Positions 24,212 to 37,012 of a stretch of 64,000 nucleotides of DNA are shown one piece after another (within the stretch, counting starts at the first letter, position 1; each line of letters opens with the position of its first letter). The notes under the pieces are model-generated. The model made no database searches, was not told the origin of the DNA, and worked only from the letters and a program-made list of their open reading frames with translations. Source of the DNA: Saururus chinensis (lineage: Eukaryota > Streptophyta > Magnoliopsida > Piperales > Saururaceae). The stretch lies in assembly GCA_035235625.1 (NCBI GenBank), contig CP141146.1:7558501-7622500 (forward strand), read 5' to 3'. The position numbers and the translations under genes were made by a program.

Positions 24212-25043
24212 ATACAAGTTAGAGGCGCTTAGAAATAATGTAATTGTTTGTTGTTTGCTTCACAGAGCCCATGAGATGATCAAGAAGTAGTACGAAGTTA
24301 TGAACTAAACCTCACGCATTAGATCGGAAGTTTTACTATGGTCCGGGCCTTCTTTCTTTCTAAGAAAGAGGTGGATATATGCTGAACATAAACTAATAAG
24401 CTGCGTGAAATTAACTGATTCACGTGATGCTAACATTGTTAATTATACTGCAAAATTCATTACTGCAAGTGGATATACGATGAACATTTTTCAAACTTGA
24501 TGCAGATCCCAGGACAAGAGAAATTTGCATCTGCATGCAGGTCAATCTTTTTAACTAAGTAAATATATTTATTAGAAGACTACAGCCATCGGTTATCCTG
24601 TTAATTAAATATGATGAATTGCATGTGTGCATGAAAGAACTGTGCCCAGTGCTCACGTACATTAAATGCTACAGGTAGAGGCTAGAGATGAGATCTATCT
24701 TGGTTCAATCTAATCATATTTGTTGTCTTATATTACCGTTAGAACCCTTCATTAATACTTACCAAGTACGTCTTATTTGTGCATGAACGAATTAATTACA
24801 GCATCGATAAACTCGATCTGTTAGTGAGAAGGTGATCCTGTGCCCACTTTTCAGTATAATCTCACTGGTATCTTATTAATGTTAGTGAGAAAGTGGAACG
24901 TAATATGAATACAAACATGTAGCTTGATCTATGTTCTTCAGTGAGTTCCAAGCAAAAATCTGTCTCTAAGTTGATATGAATATAAACATGTGGCTTAAGA
25001 TAGACATATATGTTGTAGCTTGATCTATGTTCTTAAGTGAGTG
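24212..25043. other. Gene-free spacer
   Basis: No gene is seen. AGCTTGATCTATGTTCTT followed by AGTGAG occurs at about 24921 and 25018, a short local duplication about 97 bp apart. Confidence 0.4.
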
Positions 25044-25631
25044 TGATGTAGGGCTAAATTAATGGGATGAACCTATGAACCTGTTTGATAAATCCAGTTA
25101 CAAACACACATAATCTTCTACTCTTGTAAATTTCAATGATAAATTTACAGAAAATAGATGAAAAATAAAGAAGTAATTTCTCTTCTTTTTAAAATATTAA
25201 GAAAAATATAAAACTATGGCATCCATAGAAGAGTCATACGATTTATATAAACTCTTAATGACATAATTATAAATAAAAGGGTCTAATCAATAACTACTTT
25301 ATAACTAACCAATCAAAAATAAGAAAAATTAATAAGAAAAACCCTAAATAATTAAAAGAATACAAAATTAAGACTCTTAAGAAAGCAGAAGACTTAAAAA
25401 AAATCTATTTGAAATCAAATTTTAATCTAAAATGAAGTTGAAAATCATATTATTCTAGCCGCGATTGATCGCTAAACAAGGTTGATTGATTGTCAACTCT
25501 TAACTTCATTTTACACTAAGCCGTTTTGAGTGCCGATCCATCGCTACTCCGATCGATCGATCGTTAAAAAAAAATTTTTTTTTTTATGTAATCCCAGTAC
25601 TCTATATATGCCAATGCTAAGTGATCTTATA
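25044..25631 (-). repeat. Solo LTR of the 105-5113 gypsy family, reverse orientation
   Basis: Begins TGATGTAGGGCTAAATTAAT, the reverse complement of the end of the LTR at 105-726, and ends in a decayed form of its start. The central part also matches in reverse (TTTACACTAAGCCG, CGATCGATCGATCG). No internal region is attached, so this is a solo LTR, or one LTR left after deletion. The ends confirm TGATGTAG..CTACATCA as the LTR termini. Confidence 0.8.
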
Positions 25632-26216
25632 AAAGTTTAAAGCAACAAATTGAGTCTGTAATTTAATTAGCTAGAAAAAAGTCTCTTCAATGCTTGATAT
25701 AAGTTAGAGAGACAAAAAAAGAAGAAAATTACACCTACAAATGAGATTAAGTACTTCTACCGTACTCCTTTTCGGTTGTATTCTATTTACTTCACTTGAA
25801 GTCATGATTTGCTTGAATAATGTATCAAAATTAATGCTTTCTTGACAAATCTCTTCCTCTCGGAAACATCTTGCCGAGCATACTCGCTGGCATAGCTTGG
25901 GCCTAACTTTCAGCTGCTTGACATAATCACACTCAGCAGCCAGCTTCCTGAACAAGTCTCCTCTACGCGTTTGGTGCACCTCTTGCACTTTCATGTCAAC
26001 GATTCCAACGTCAATAAACAAACACTTCTATATCATGCCCCTCATAATGAACTTCATCGAATTCAACAAAACAACCAGTTTATCAATCAGATCGGATATG
26101 AACAAAGTCACATAGCATAGAACTAGCAGCATCAAGTTTGTTATTGGCGTTGATCTCTATATTTAAACGAAGTGGCTAGCTGGCATTTTCTCTGCAGACC
26201 GCCGCTTCCATTCTTG

Positions 26217-26222
26217 TATAAA
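26217..26222 (+). promoter_or_regulatory. TATA box of PME1
   Basis: TATAAA within CTTGTATAAATTG lies 65 bp before the PME1 start codon. The same context, CTTGTATAAATTG, occurs 68 bp before the start of PME2, so the promoter core was duplicated with the gene. Confidence 0.75.
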
Positions 26223-26286
26223 TTGTCAGCAAAACTTCACAAACATATCAGTCATCACCACTAAACCAGCTAAGGGATTGCCCACA

Positions 26287-28019
26287 ATGGGAAGCTCATC
26301 CATGGCCGCATCAATCCCTGTCATGGCCATTTTGCTGGCCGTCACTTGCCTCTCTTCACCTGCCTCCTCCCACAAAGTGCCCGGCAACATAAAGCAATGG
26401 TGCAGCCAGACCCCATACCCACAGCAGTGTGAATACTCCATGAGCCTCCTCCCACCCTCCACCATTCCCCGCCGGAAGTCCGACTTCCACAAGACGGAGG
26501 TGCATGTCGCCCTTGACCGGGCACTGCGTGCGACACAGAACACTGCCTCCCTCGGCAGCCGCTGCCGGAACAAGCGCGAGTGGAGGGCGTGGGCAGACTG
26601 CCTGGAGCTCTACCAGGAGACTATCTTGCAGCTGAACCGGACCATTGACCCTTATACCAATTATACTAATGAGGATGCCCAGACCTGGCTCAGTGCTGCC
26701 CTGACCAATCTAGAGACCTGCCGCACGGGCTTTGTGGAGCTCGGGGTGACGGACTTGGTGCTACCACTCTTGTCCAACAACAATGTGTCCAAGCTGATTA
26801 GCAACAGCCTAGCCACCAACAACGCCTCGGCCCCCCCACCAACGGTTAGCCATGGGTTCCCCCCCTGGGTGAAGACCGGCGACCGGAAGCTGCTGCAGTC
26901 GTCGTCTCCGGCTTCTCGGGCCAACATTGTGGTGGCGCAAGACGGGTCCGGAAATTTCCGGACCATCAACGATGCGGTGGATGCCGCTTCTAGGAGGAGT
27001 GGCAGTGGGAGGTTTATCATTTATGTGAAGGCAGGGACCTACTCCGAGAACGTTGTCATCGGCAACAAGTTGACGAACATTATGCTCGTGGGAGACGGCT
27101 TGAAACGAACCATAATCTCCGGTAACCGGAGTGTGGACGGTGGTTCCACTACATTCAACTCTGCAACTGTTGGTAATTAGTACAGAGCAAATTCTCTTCT
27201 AGCTTAATACATTATCTATGATTATGCACCTAATACCAAGCGAGCATTGGTGCAAATTTATTCTTTTCACAAGTTAGTTACTGTATAATTAAATTTCACT
27301 CCTTTGTTGTATGCGCTGTTGTCTCAGCTGTCACAGGCGACGGCTTCATAGCTCAAGGCATAACTTTCCGGAACACAGCTGGCCCGCAGAACCACCAGGC
27401 GGTGGCTCTCCGATCAGGTGCCGATCTCTCCGTCTTCTATCGCTGTGCCTTCGAGGGCTACCAAGATACTCTGTATACCCACTCTCAGCGTCAATTCTAC
27501 CGGGAATGCTACATATATGGCACGGTGGACTTCATCTTTGGCAATGCAGCGGTTGTGCTGCAGAACTGCATGATCTACGCAAGGAGGCCCCTGGACAATC
27601 AGAAGAATACAGTCACAGCTCAAGGCCGGACTGACCCAAATCAAAACACCGGTATAATCATCCACAACTCAAGGGTAATGGCCGCTCCTGACCTCCTGCC
27701 GGTGCTTGGATCGTTCAGGAACTTCCTTGGGAGGCCATGGAAGCAATACTCTCGCACTGTGGTCATGAAAACTTATCTTGACAGTTTAGTCGACCCGGCC
27801 GGGTGGCTGGAATGGGATGGAAATTTTGCTCTGAATACATTGTATTATGGGGAGTACAGAAACATGGGTCCTGGCTCTTCCACGGCCAATAGGGTGAACT
27901 GGCCAGGGTACAGAGTGATTACCAGCCAATCAGAGGCTTCAAACTTTACAGTGGGGAACTTCCTGTCTGGCGGGTCATGGCTTCCGGCCACCGGGGTACC
28001 TTTCACTTCTGGTCTATGA
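26287..28019 (+). CDS. Pectin methylesterase with N-terminal PMEI domain (PME1)
   Basis: The enzyme removes methyl esters from homogalacturonan in the cell wall. Exons are 26287-27172 and 27328-28019 (155-bp phase-1 intron, GT..AG), giving 525 aa. Residues 1-28 form a signal peptide. Residues 33-172 form a PMEI domain that in this family restrains the enzyme before export. RKLL at 200-203 is the usual subtilase processing site, and 212-515 is the PME domain. Catalytic residues are all present: Gln319 (QAVAL), Gln341 and Asp342 (GYQDTLY), Asp363 (VDFIFG), Arg431 (LGRPW). Their spacing equals that of the carrot enzyme. The start chosen is the first ATG after the TATA box; it directly precedes the hydrophobic segment. 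PME2 is its inverted paralogue. The gene looks functional. Confidence 0.95.
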
Positions 28020-28195
28020 TCGATTCAGCTGGCTTCAGTCTAAAACATACTAACTACTAGGTCAGTGGCGCGAGTTCCCCCTCACGGTGGACGGACGATT
28101 GTCTTGATTCTTTGTGAGGTTTTCATGGTCATGTTAACAAGTTTGTTTTTAGGCTCTTTTGTTGCCCACTTGCTCATCGCTTTAATTGTTCATCG

Positions 28196-28201
28196 AATAA
28201 A
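28196..28201 (+). terminator. Likely polyadenylation signal of PME1
   Basis: AATAAA lies 177 bp after the stop codon, preceded by a T/G-rich stretch, as in plant near-upstream elements. Confidence 0.5.
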
Positions 28202-28498
28202 GGAGGATTTTAAACAGTTTTTTCTTGGATCAAACAAGAGCTGAATTAATTAGTTTTGTTTTTTAATGAACGCGTCTATTCCCCTAACATATACTTAACC
28301 CCCGATAAGGTAAAACAAATTGTATTTTTTTATTACTCAGCTCCCCGCCAGTTATTTTGCTTCTAGCTACCCCAACACCCAGTGTCTTCTCTTTCCCTTC
28401 TTTAATAGCGCCGGTGACTGGCCGGCCAGCAGCCATTTTTTTTCTTCTCCACAATCAACACAGATCTGGCTAGGGCCTCCATGGCGGCCACCGACCAG

Positions 28499-29117
28499 GT
28501 AGCTTTGGCAAGATCTGGCCAAAGCCGCAATTAACCATAGTTATGGCCGCCCGCAATTGCCATGATTGCGAAGGCAATTGCCAGCATGGTCGAGGCGTTC
28601 CAACAACCCAAAATTGACCATATTGTTTGGGAGAGTGCCATTAATCTGGTTGCAAGAGAGGTTGAGGCTCTTGAGAGTGGGATGAAGGCTCCAAAAATCA
28701 GACCAAACACGAGCTATTTTGTTATTGTTGACGTCTAAAGATTGAAGCTTGGTCAGCTTGCCAATGTTGTTTTCAGGAATCAAACCAGAGAGGCCCAAAG
28801 CAAAGAATGCTAACCGTGTAACATGTCCCTGGGAATCACAAAAAACTCCTTTTGATGAACAGACAGGTGATGAGAAATGGTATTCCGATGATGAGGTCTC
28901 AGTTTCTGCAGGGCGTTTGGGATGAAGAAGTCATCGGCGAGAGGTTGCTGAGAGACCGAATGCTCAAATAAGAGTGCCAAAGCTAGAAATCGACCAAGCA
29001 AATGAATCCTGAAAAATGGATGGTAATTGACAAGGGAAGAACAACCAAATGTCTCTTCTCTTAGAAATTTCTTCAACCAAGGCCATGGCGGCTCTGGCCA
29101 AATCTGGCAAGAGCTGC
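28499..29117. mobile_element. Pack-type element: gene fragment between 33-bp inverted repeats
   Basis: Bases 28499-28531 (GTAGCTTTGGCAAGATCTGG onward) and the reverse complement of 29085-29117 (GCAGCTCTTGCCAGATTTGG onward) agree at 26 of 33 positions. They enclose the receptor-kinase fragment almost exactly. No transposase is present and the outer borders are not proven. A Pack-MULE or similar capture is the simplest reading; an inverted duplication beside a gene fragment is the alternative. Confidence 0.5.
28541..29080 (-). pseudogene. N-terminal fragment of an LRR receptor-like kinase
   Basis: On the - strand a hydrophobic leader leads into SQQPLADDFFI near 28930-28950. GVFCDSQGHVTRLAFF then leads into GLSGLIPENNIGKLTKLQSL, SDFWSL and LKSLNLSCNQINGTLPNNMV. 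This is the signal peptide, cap and first leucine-rich repeats of the receptor-kinase group that includes Arabidopsis At2g24230 (recognised from memory of that family, not searched). The pieces lie in more than one frame, and transmembrane and kinase parts are missing. It cannot encode a receptor. It sits 0.5 kb after PME1 inside 33-bp inverted repeats. Confidence 0.7.
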
Positions 29118-31615
29118 ATGTCAGCCGCCAGCGCAGCTGCCCTAGGAGGTGAAGACAAAAGGGAAAAAAAAGATGAGGTATGTGTAAATAATTTTTATTT
29201 ATTATTTTTTTATTTGTGTACGTTTAAAACAAAACATACAAAATAATTCATTATGGCTGTGGACTTAATTACAAACGCATATCAGTCACATCTCATCTCA
29301 CAACAGTACGAAACTATCATCAATATATAAGTTCAAATATATACGAACATAATTAACTCTCAATCTCACCCAATATATAAGATTCATAATATTATTGAGA
29401 AGTACTCGTGACAAATATTAAAGACTCGAACGAGATGAAATCATACATCAATCCACAAAGATAGGTCTACGAACAAAAACGAGTTTATCTTCAGGCGCTT
29501 TTAAGTTCATATATAAATGTGCTCATGCAATTTTCACAAGAAACATGCATAACAAAATATAATCGTATAATACATTATAATTATGCACACACACAAGTCA
29601 TCTTACCACACATCTTATGCATATTGTCTTACTTGTACCATCGTACTCAAATCTTTACACTTATAATCTTGCTGAGAAGTCTTATTTTAAAACTTACACT
29701 TACAATCTTACCCTGAATCTTCCAAACTTACTCTTACTCATACTTAGAATGTTACAAACTTGCTCTTACATACACATACTCATATAATTAAACTCTCAAC
29801 AACTAGAGCAAGCTAATCAGTTTTAGTGTTGAATGAAAGAAATGTCATGGGGCATCACCTTAACCTTTGGGGAACAACTAGACACAATGGATTTTTCCGA
29901 AGATATGACACACCTATGCTTATGGGGAATAAGATTAAACATTTAAGAGTAGATCTATGATACTACTTACCTTAGTGCATAAATGAACATACTCTAGGGG
30001 CCATATGGTGCCAACTAAGGGTCATACAGAGTCAACTAAGGGCGGAAGTCATACAGTGTCACTCTTGGGCTGGAATCTTACAGTGTCACTCTTGGGCTAT
30101 GCCATACAGTGCCAACTAAAGGCAGAAACATACAATACTCTTAATAGAGCATCAAACATCTAAGCTTAAATATAGCACCAAGACAAGACTAACAAAACTT
30201 ACAACGCTCTCAACAGAGTATCATAAGTTTGGGCTTAAATACAACACTAAAACAATGTCGTGCAGGATAATACCATGGTTAAACATGAAAGATGCACAAC
30301 CAACTAGTTATCGGTTGGCACAAACATAGAACTGAATCCATTAAAACCCTTAGGTCTCAAACTCACAACGTTATCATATTAGATTTACATGCAATTCAAG
30401 TTTAAATTAAGTTATGCATGTGCAATTATTCTAAGGAATCCTTCAGTCTAACAATCTTCCGCAAACTGAACTAAAGTTGAGTCCGCTCCGAAACTCTAGC
30501 CCATCATGGGAACATACTTCACTTAACTCATCATTCTCATATCCATAATTCACCACATAATATATCTTTGCGTACTCATATAATTCATGCCATCCACCTT
30601 ATAGTCAAATCTTCTTACTCAAAATCAATCAAACTAAGCCCCCTTGATCCAAACTCAGTCATCAAATTCTTACTAGAACCTTACTTATGTTCTAATTCAT
30701 ATTATATACATTATGCGTGTACAATTATGCTTTGAAACTTACTATCTAGCACTCCCTCATACCAGCTTCAAACGTTACATTCACTAACTCCCTGAACCCC
30801 CAAGCCTTCTGATCATTGCTCCAACACTCCACCCAATACAAACCCTATTTTACTTACTCACTCAACCCCCAACGCGCGCTCCAATCCTCATTCATCAATT
30901 CGTACACCCTATGTTATCCAACATACAATTACACATCCACCCCACTCACTGTCCAGTGCATATACAACTACCCCACACACATCCACATATCCTTCACACA
31001 TGCACCCATCATACATCCGTATGTCCATCACAAATCCATATCCCATACATATACTTCATCATACTTGCGCATCACATACTCATAATTCAATACATATCAT
31101 ACTAACATACTCGCTAGCCATCACTAGCACACACATATTCCACATACATAATACATACACATGTTTACATGCACATTTTATTATCTTTCCCTATAACATC
31201 ATGCTATTGAATCATCTAACATTCAAACCATTGTGTCATATAATCCTAGCATGCTACTAGATATTTGAAGTATACTATCATAAAATGACGAGTTCAAAGT
31301 TCCCTACCTCATAATCCACACAAGTTTGATGGCAAACACACAACAGTAGCAACAACAACAGCGGAGTCGGCAGCCAAAAACGTCGCCTAGTTGGGAGAGC
31401 TCTTGTCCCAAGGATTTATAGAACACCAAGGGTAATTTTGGCAAGACAAGGAGTTTTCTGCACTCCATGCATAGAATTTGAAGTCCATAGTGCATACAAA
31501 GGCAACCAAAAGTACGGTAGTGCCAATAGAAGTGACATTTCAACCAGAAATATGGTTAGTTTGTTGACATAAAAAAAAATTCAAATCAAATCAAAATTCA
31601 ATTGCAAAGATCTCG

Positions 31616-32060
31616 GAGCTTGACTAGCTCCGGATAAGTCTAAATTTTTAAAATGGACAAAGTCTCCAAATTCGACAAAGTCCAAAGAAAAAAAAAATAT
31701 GAAACATATTCTAATGTTACGCACATAGTAATGTGTAAAAAAAAAATTTTAAATTCAAAAGTAAGAGTTCGGAGCTTAACTAATTCTGGATGATACTTAA
31801 TTTTCAAAATGGACAAAGTTTCAAAATCGGATAAAGTCCAAAAGAAAAAATCATCATCAAAATCTAATGGCCAAGATTTCGGAGCTTGACTAGCTCTGAG
31901 TGAGACCAAATTTTTAAATGGACAAAGTCTTTGAAGTGGACAAAGTCCAAAGAAAAAAATTAGGAGGCAAAATTTAATCTTACACACGTAGGAATAGCTA
32001 AGGCTTCTAACAAAAAAAAAGTGAGGAGGCAAAATCTAATCCTATACACGTAGGAATGGA
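31616..32060. repeat. Degenerate tandem repeat, about 100-150 bp unit
   Basis: The words GGAGCTTGACTAGCTC and AAATGGACAAAGT..., ending in AAAGTCCAAAG, recur at about 31616, 31768 and 31880. AGGAGGCAAAATCTAATCC plus ACACGTAGGAAT then occurs twice near 31960-32060. It lies in the U3-like part of the nested LTR. Confidence 0.7.
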
Positions 32061-32068
32061 TTAAAGCT

Positions 32069-32207
<139 letters not shown>

Positions 32208-34692
32208 GAGAGGACCTCATAGGGCCTCTTCACACCCAAAATCAAACGGCTAAGAAAGGTTTTATAAGCCTCACATGGCCACATTAAAAATAAAATAAAA
32301 AATTCAAATTGCAAAGGGCTATGTGGGACTCCATAAGTCTTACACCGAAATAGCCATAAAACCAAAAGGTTAAGTGACATTCGTGGACCCCATGATGTGT
32401 AAAGAGAGTGATTAAGTGGAGGGGACCAAGTCAAAGGTAGAATACCCGATATTCTCTCACACTTCCCATTAACCCACACTTTACACTTCCCACTTCCTCC
32501 ACTAATCAAGCCGGTTCCTACCAATCCTCCCACTAACCCATTTTCCATCTCCTACTAATTCATTCTCCACTTCCCATGAACTACTTTTCCAACTCACCCC
32601 ACTACTTTGCTTAACCGTACAACCCTCAGCCTATAAATACCCCTTCGATTCCATAAGAAGGGGCTTTTGGATCTCAAGTCTACGGAACCTCCAAAGAGAA
32701 ATTCAGAAGTCCATCACACACCAAAAGACACACAAAATTCCCAAAAAGCCTTGACCTTTTGAAAACTGAAGAAGTCAAGGAGTGGGAAGACAAGCAGAAG
32801 CATTCAAGAAGGAAGATGAATTCGTGCAAGGGAGCTCTCATTCTTCCGGAAGAAGTTTCTTTATTTTTTCTTTCTTTTTCTAAATTTGCAAATTGTAGCC
32901 ACTTCTCCTGACAACTCTCTTTTTCTTATTTTAATAAAATTCCAGTTGCTTCTTCCATTTTGCCAATTAATCGAAGGGTTTCGAGAATTGGTTAATCACT
33001 ACTACTCACTTCAAAGTGTAAAGAGTAGTCTTGATTAACTAAGAGAAGGTCGTCCCACATTAAAAAAAAAAGGTTTTTCTTTACCTCTTGCAAGAGAGGA
33101 TCTTCCGATCCTTTCTCTTGTCTTGTGCTTAGAGAACTACCGAAATCCCCCAACATAGTTAACTGAAGGTTGTCCTGCAATTGAGAATTGCTCAACCAAC
33201 TTCAAGCCGCTGAAATAGTCAGCATGTATCACCTTATGGCAGCAATTTTGCATCAATTATGCTAATAATAGGGGCAGAGGTGTGGGTTTGTGCTAAAGGA
33301 AGGGGAAGAGGTGGAGGAGTGTGCTAGTGGTCAATTCTAGCCATTGGCGGTGTCATTTGATGGTCAGACAACACAGAGATGGATCCTTTACTCATAGATA
33401 CACGCACAACAAGACACATGCACAACCAAAGGGGTAACCATAGGGTAAAAGGGGTTTGTGGGTGGGCACAGAGGTGGCTCAGGTCAGTGATGGTTGAGTC
33501 TTGCACTAATGGGTTGAACCAGCTGCCAGACAGCACACCTATGTGTTGCCCTGGCCAAACTTAGCAAAAATGGTGGTATTTGAGCAGCTGGATAGCCAGA
33601 GAAGGAAGAAGGGCTAGATGGAGGCGGAGTGGTGTTGACCAAGGAATGGCGAGGTTGTGGTTGTGTCGAAGCAGCCATACCAAGGTTGGCTCGAAGCTGA
33701 GGGTCAGAGATGGCTGCAAGGCATAGAGAAAAGACAGAGATAGAAAGGAAAGAGTAGAGAGACCACTAAGAATAGAATAGGGTCTGAGCAGGGCCCTAAC
33801 AACGGTCTTGTCGTCGTTCGGCTGAAACCAAGCTAGAAGGAGGTTGTTCGGTAGAGGGTCATTGACTAAGGCATCCAACGAAAGAAAAAACAAAACAAGT
33901 TTGTTTTGGGTATAAGTACCTATGAGGTTGGACTGGCATGAGGGGGGCTAGAGGGACCAGGTTGTAGCACTCCTATGTTTGATGCCGATCTAGGGCGGAG
34001 TAGAACATACTCCAGTTGGCCCTCTTCCGGGCACTACGGTGGCAAAAAATTAAAAACAAAGAGAAGGGGTCTGCTTGGGTTTGATGGAGGGCTAAAATGG
34101 ACCGAATCTGGTAGGTGGCGACGGTCATGTCATGGTTAGGTGGCGACGAGTTGGATAGACACTAGTCGAAGTTCATATGACACCTGTAGGTGGCAAATCG
34201 ACACTGCCATATTGAAATAGGGGAAAAACTTGGTTTTTGGACTGAGCAGAACAACGGGATAGAGGAGAGAAGCAGGGGGTCTGGGAGTGGTGGCCACCTG
34301 CCATCGTAAACTTGAGACCGAGCCGACGGTGGTGGCCTGCTGACCGAATGAGTCAAAGCTGGTGAGAGGTGGTGTTGGAGAGTCGCCAGGTTGAGGCCAG
34401 CCAATGGCCAGCCAGTGATGCTTTTTTTGCTCGATTTGGATCGGGTGCAAAACGTGTTCAATCCAGTTTATATTTTCTTTTCCTTTTTTCCTTTTTCCTT
34501 TTTTCTATCTCCTCTTTCCATTGTCCTTCGTTTTTCTTTCTTTTTCACTCCTAAAAGTTTTGTGGCGTGTCGAGGCCCACGACTTGCAACGAAAGATAAA
34601 TACGCTGAATGTCAAATTTCCCCATCAAAAAATGAGCGGAAAAAATAGTAGAAATGTTACATAAAATTGTAGAAAACTCAAGGACGTTACAT

Positions 34693-35087
34693 CTCATGCT
34701 TTATCCTCTCCTTCTTCTCTGGCATCGGTAGTGCCGTAGCCATCGACAACCCAACCTCAGCCTGCCTCCTAGCTCCTCCCTCTTCCTTAGCCTCTTCTTC
34801 AGTTCTTCTTATTGCATCTCCTTTCTCCTCCTTCTCACAACCCACCTCTAATGACCACAACCAAAGCTGCTGCTAGGCGATGTCGATGGCCACAACCACC
34901 ATGGGGTTTGGCTTGCTATGGCCAACTTGACCATAGTTATTTAAGGCCATCAGATCCTAGCTACAACCAGCCTACACTCACCTTGGTTGTTGCCTGTATG
35001 TTGGTTGTGGCCAACGGCTAGATCGAGGAAAAGGAGGAAGGGGGAAGACAAGTAGGTTGGTCACTACCGAAGTTGGAGAAAGAGGGG

Positions 35088-35121
<34 letters not shown>

Positions 35122-35966
35122 TAAGGTCATGGGGAAGCTAAGGAAACTAATGGGAAGAATAAGGTACTATAATAAAGAAAAAATAAAAATTATTTTGCTT
35201 TGTTTAGGGGATGGAGGAGTTTACTATTGTGCAAATAGCCACATTCTTTGGGGTTGTTTGGCTAACACTTTTAAGTAGAAAGGAAATTGATTTTAATTCT
35301 AATTCCTTTTAGGAAAGAAAAGCAAAATGAGGTTATGTTTAATTAGAGTTATTTTGATGATTCTAAAGAGAAATATGTTTTTAGCTCACTTTTGATTTTT
35401 ATGTATAAAATAACAAAAATATCCTCCAACATAAAGAAGAAAATAAGTGAATGATGGGTGGAATGTCTTTTCACATCAATTGAAAAAGAATTGGCTTTCT
35501 TCAAGAAGCCTCCTCAGGAGGAGGGCTCTTGAATGAATTAGATTTTGAGTCAATTATGTTTGAATTAACCCAAAAGGTGTTTTTTAGCCAGAAAAACCAT
35601 TTTAAGTTGAAATGAACCATTAATACATGTTTGAGGCCTTAAAGCCATTTTCCACGCTTTAAGCAGACCCTTAAATTAAATTTTCTAAATAAACCACAAT
35701 AGAGACAGACTCTACCCTCAACCATCTTCTGCTACAACCATCAATGCGGCAAGCCCATTGTTACCACCGCCATGGACTTTGTCATCCTCTCCATTCACGA
35801 CCCCAACCTGATTCTTGGCCTCAACTCGATGCCACCTCTCGACCACTAGCTAAATCTTGTCATGCTTAGGATGGACATCTCATCAGTTATAGCCAGATCT
35901 CACCATCACTACTATCTCTAGTCAGTTATAGCAATAGCTTCATTGGTTCTAGCCAATGCCATACCT
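34693..35966. other. No recognised gene; contains a (TG)n microsatellite at 35090-35120
   Basis: There is an uninterrupted TG run of about 15 units. GGGGTTGTTTGGCTAACAC near 35248 resembles the start of some MITEs, but no partner end was found. No coding family is recognised. Confidence 0.4.
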
Positions 35967-37012
35967 TTTTTTTTTAATCAAGTAAAAAGAGAAGGAAATT
36001 CTCTTCTATTAAATCAAGCAGGAAACAAAGTCATGAGACAATTAAAAAGAAATTACTAACTTCATCTTTTAGCAAGGAAAGGGAATTCACTAACAATCTT
36101 AGAGGGATAAGGATTATTAGTTACACACATTCTAACTTGACTTTCACACTGCATAAAAAGAGATCTCTTGTGAATTCTTTTACTTCTAAAGATGCAATTG
36201 TTCCTCTCTCTCCAGAGAAAATAGGCCACGCAATTCATGAATAACTTTAGAAATAATCCTAGATCTAGAATGGAATGACTAAGAAAATGAATATTACTAA
36301 GGGCCTTCCAGGCTTTATTTTTAGAAATGTCTATTCTAAAAAGCCTGAATATAGAACTCATAATCCACTTAGAGTAACCACACTAGAAGAAAATGTGTTG
36401 AGTTGTTCAAATATATGCCTTACAAAGGATACATCTATCAACAATATGCCTCTACCTTCAACTTTATCCAAAGTGAGAAGACGACCATGTAGCATCATCC
36501 AATTAATAAAAGAGTGACAACGTATATGATGCTTGAACCAAACAAGAGAGGTCCATTTTAACTCGGAAACATGTTTAGAAAGAACCTTGTAGGCAAATTT
36601 TGTTGAAAACTTACTCAAATAATTTGGTTTCCATACAATGACATCACCATCATGAGAGAGAATCGGAGTGTGATTTTCAATGACTTGAAGAAGATGATCA
36701 GCTCTCTAGTTTATGTGGATAGGCAATTTCCAATGCCCATTGATCAAACAATCAAATATACTCTCAAGAACATAACTTTCTAATTGCTGCAACAAACATT
36801 GACTATAATTGTAAAGGAGTGTGAAGTTTCCTACCCAAGGATCCAACCAAAAAACGGTAGACATACCATCATTTATCTTGTAAGAAATAAAATCAATCAT
36901 GATGCTTCTAAGTAAGATGATATTCTTCCAAAAATAAGAGGCATAAGAAGGAACATTACAATGCCAAATAGAGGAACCTTGAATACCAAAGTCATACCTT
37001 GATCGGGCCAAT
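35967..37012 (-). pseudogene. LINE (non-LTR retrotransposon) 3' end fragment
   Basis: On the - strand the pieces SSIWHCNVPSYASYFWKNII (about 36970), INDGMSTVFWLDPWVGN, WTSLVWFKHHIRCHSFINWM (about 36540) and LFMNCVAYFLWRERNNCIF (about 36220) follow the order of the C-terminal zinc-finger region of plant LINE reverse transcriptases. A T run at 35967-35976 on the + strand is the expected poly(A) side. Frames are broken. A second copy lies at 48540-49415 and a third partial copy at 38215-38448. Confidence 0.75.

Noticed and set aside
25704..26021. 105-codon open frame on the - strand upstream of PME1
   Set aside because: No recognised motif and no splice or promoter support; it could be a decayed exon but cannot be called.
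26278..26286. Extension of PME1 upstream of the ATG at 26287
   Set aside because: The extension begins with TTG, which is not a credible plant start; PME2 starts at the equivalent ATG.
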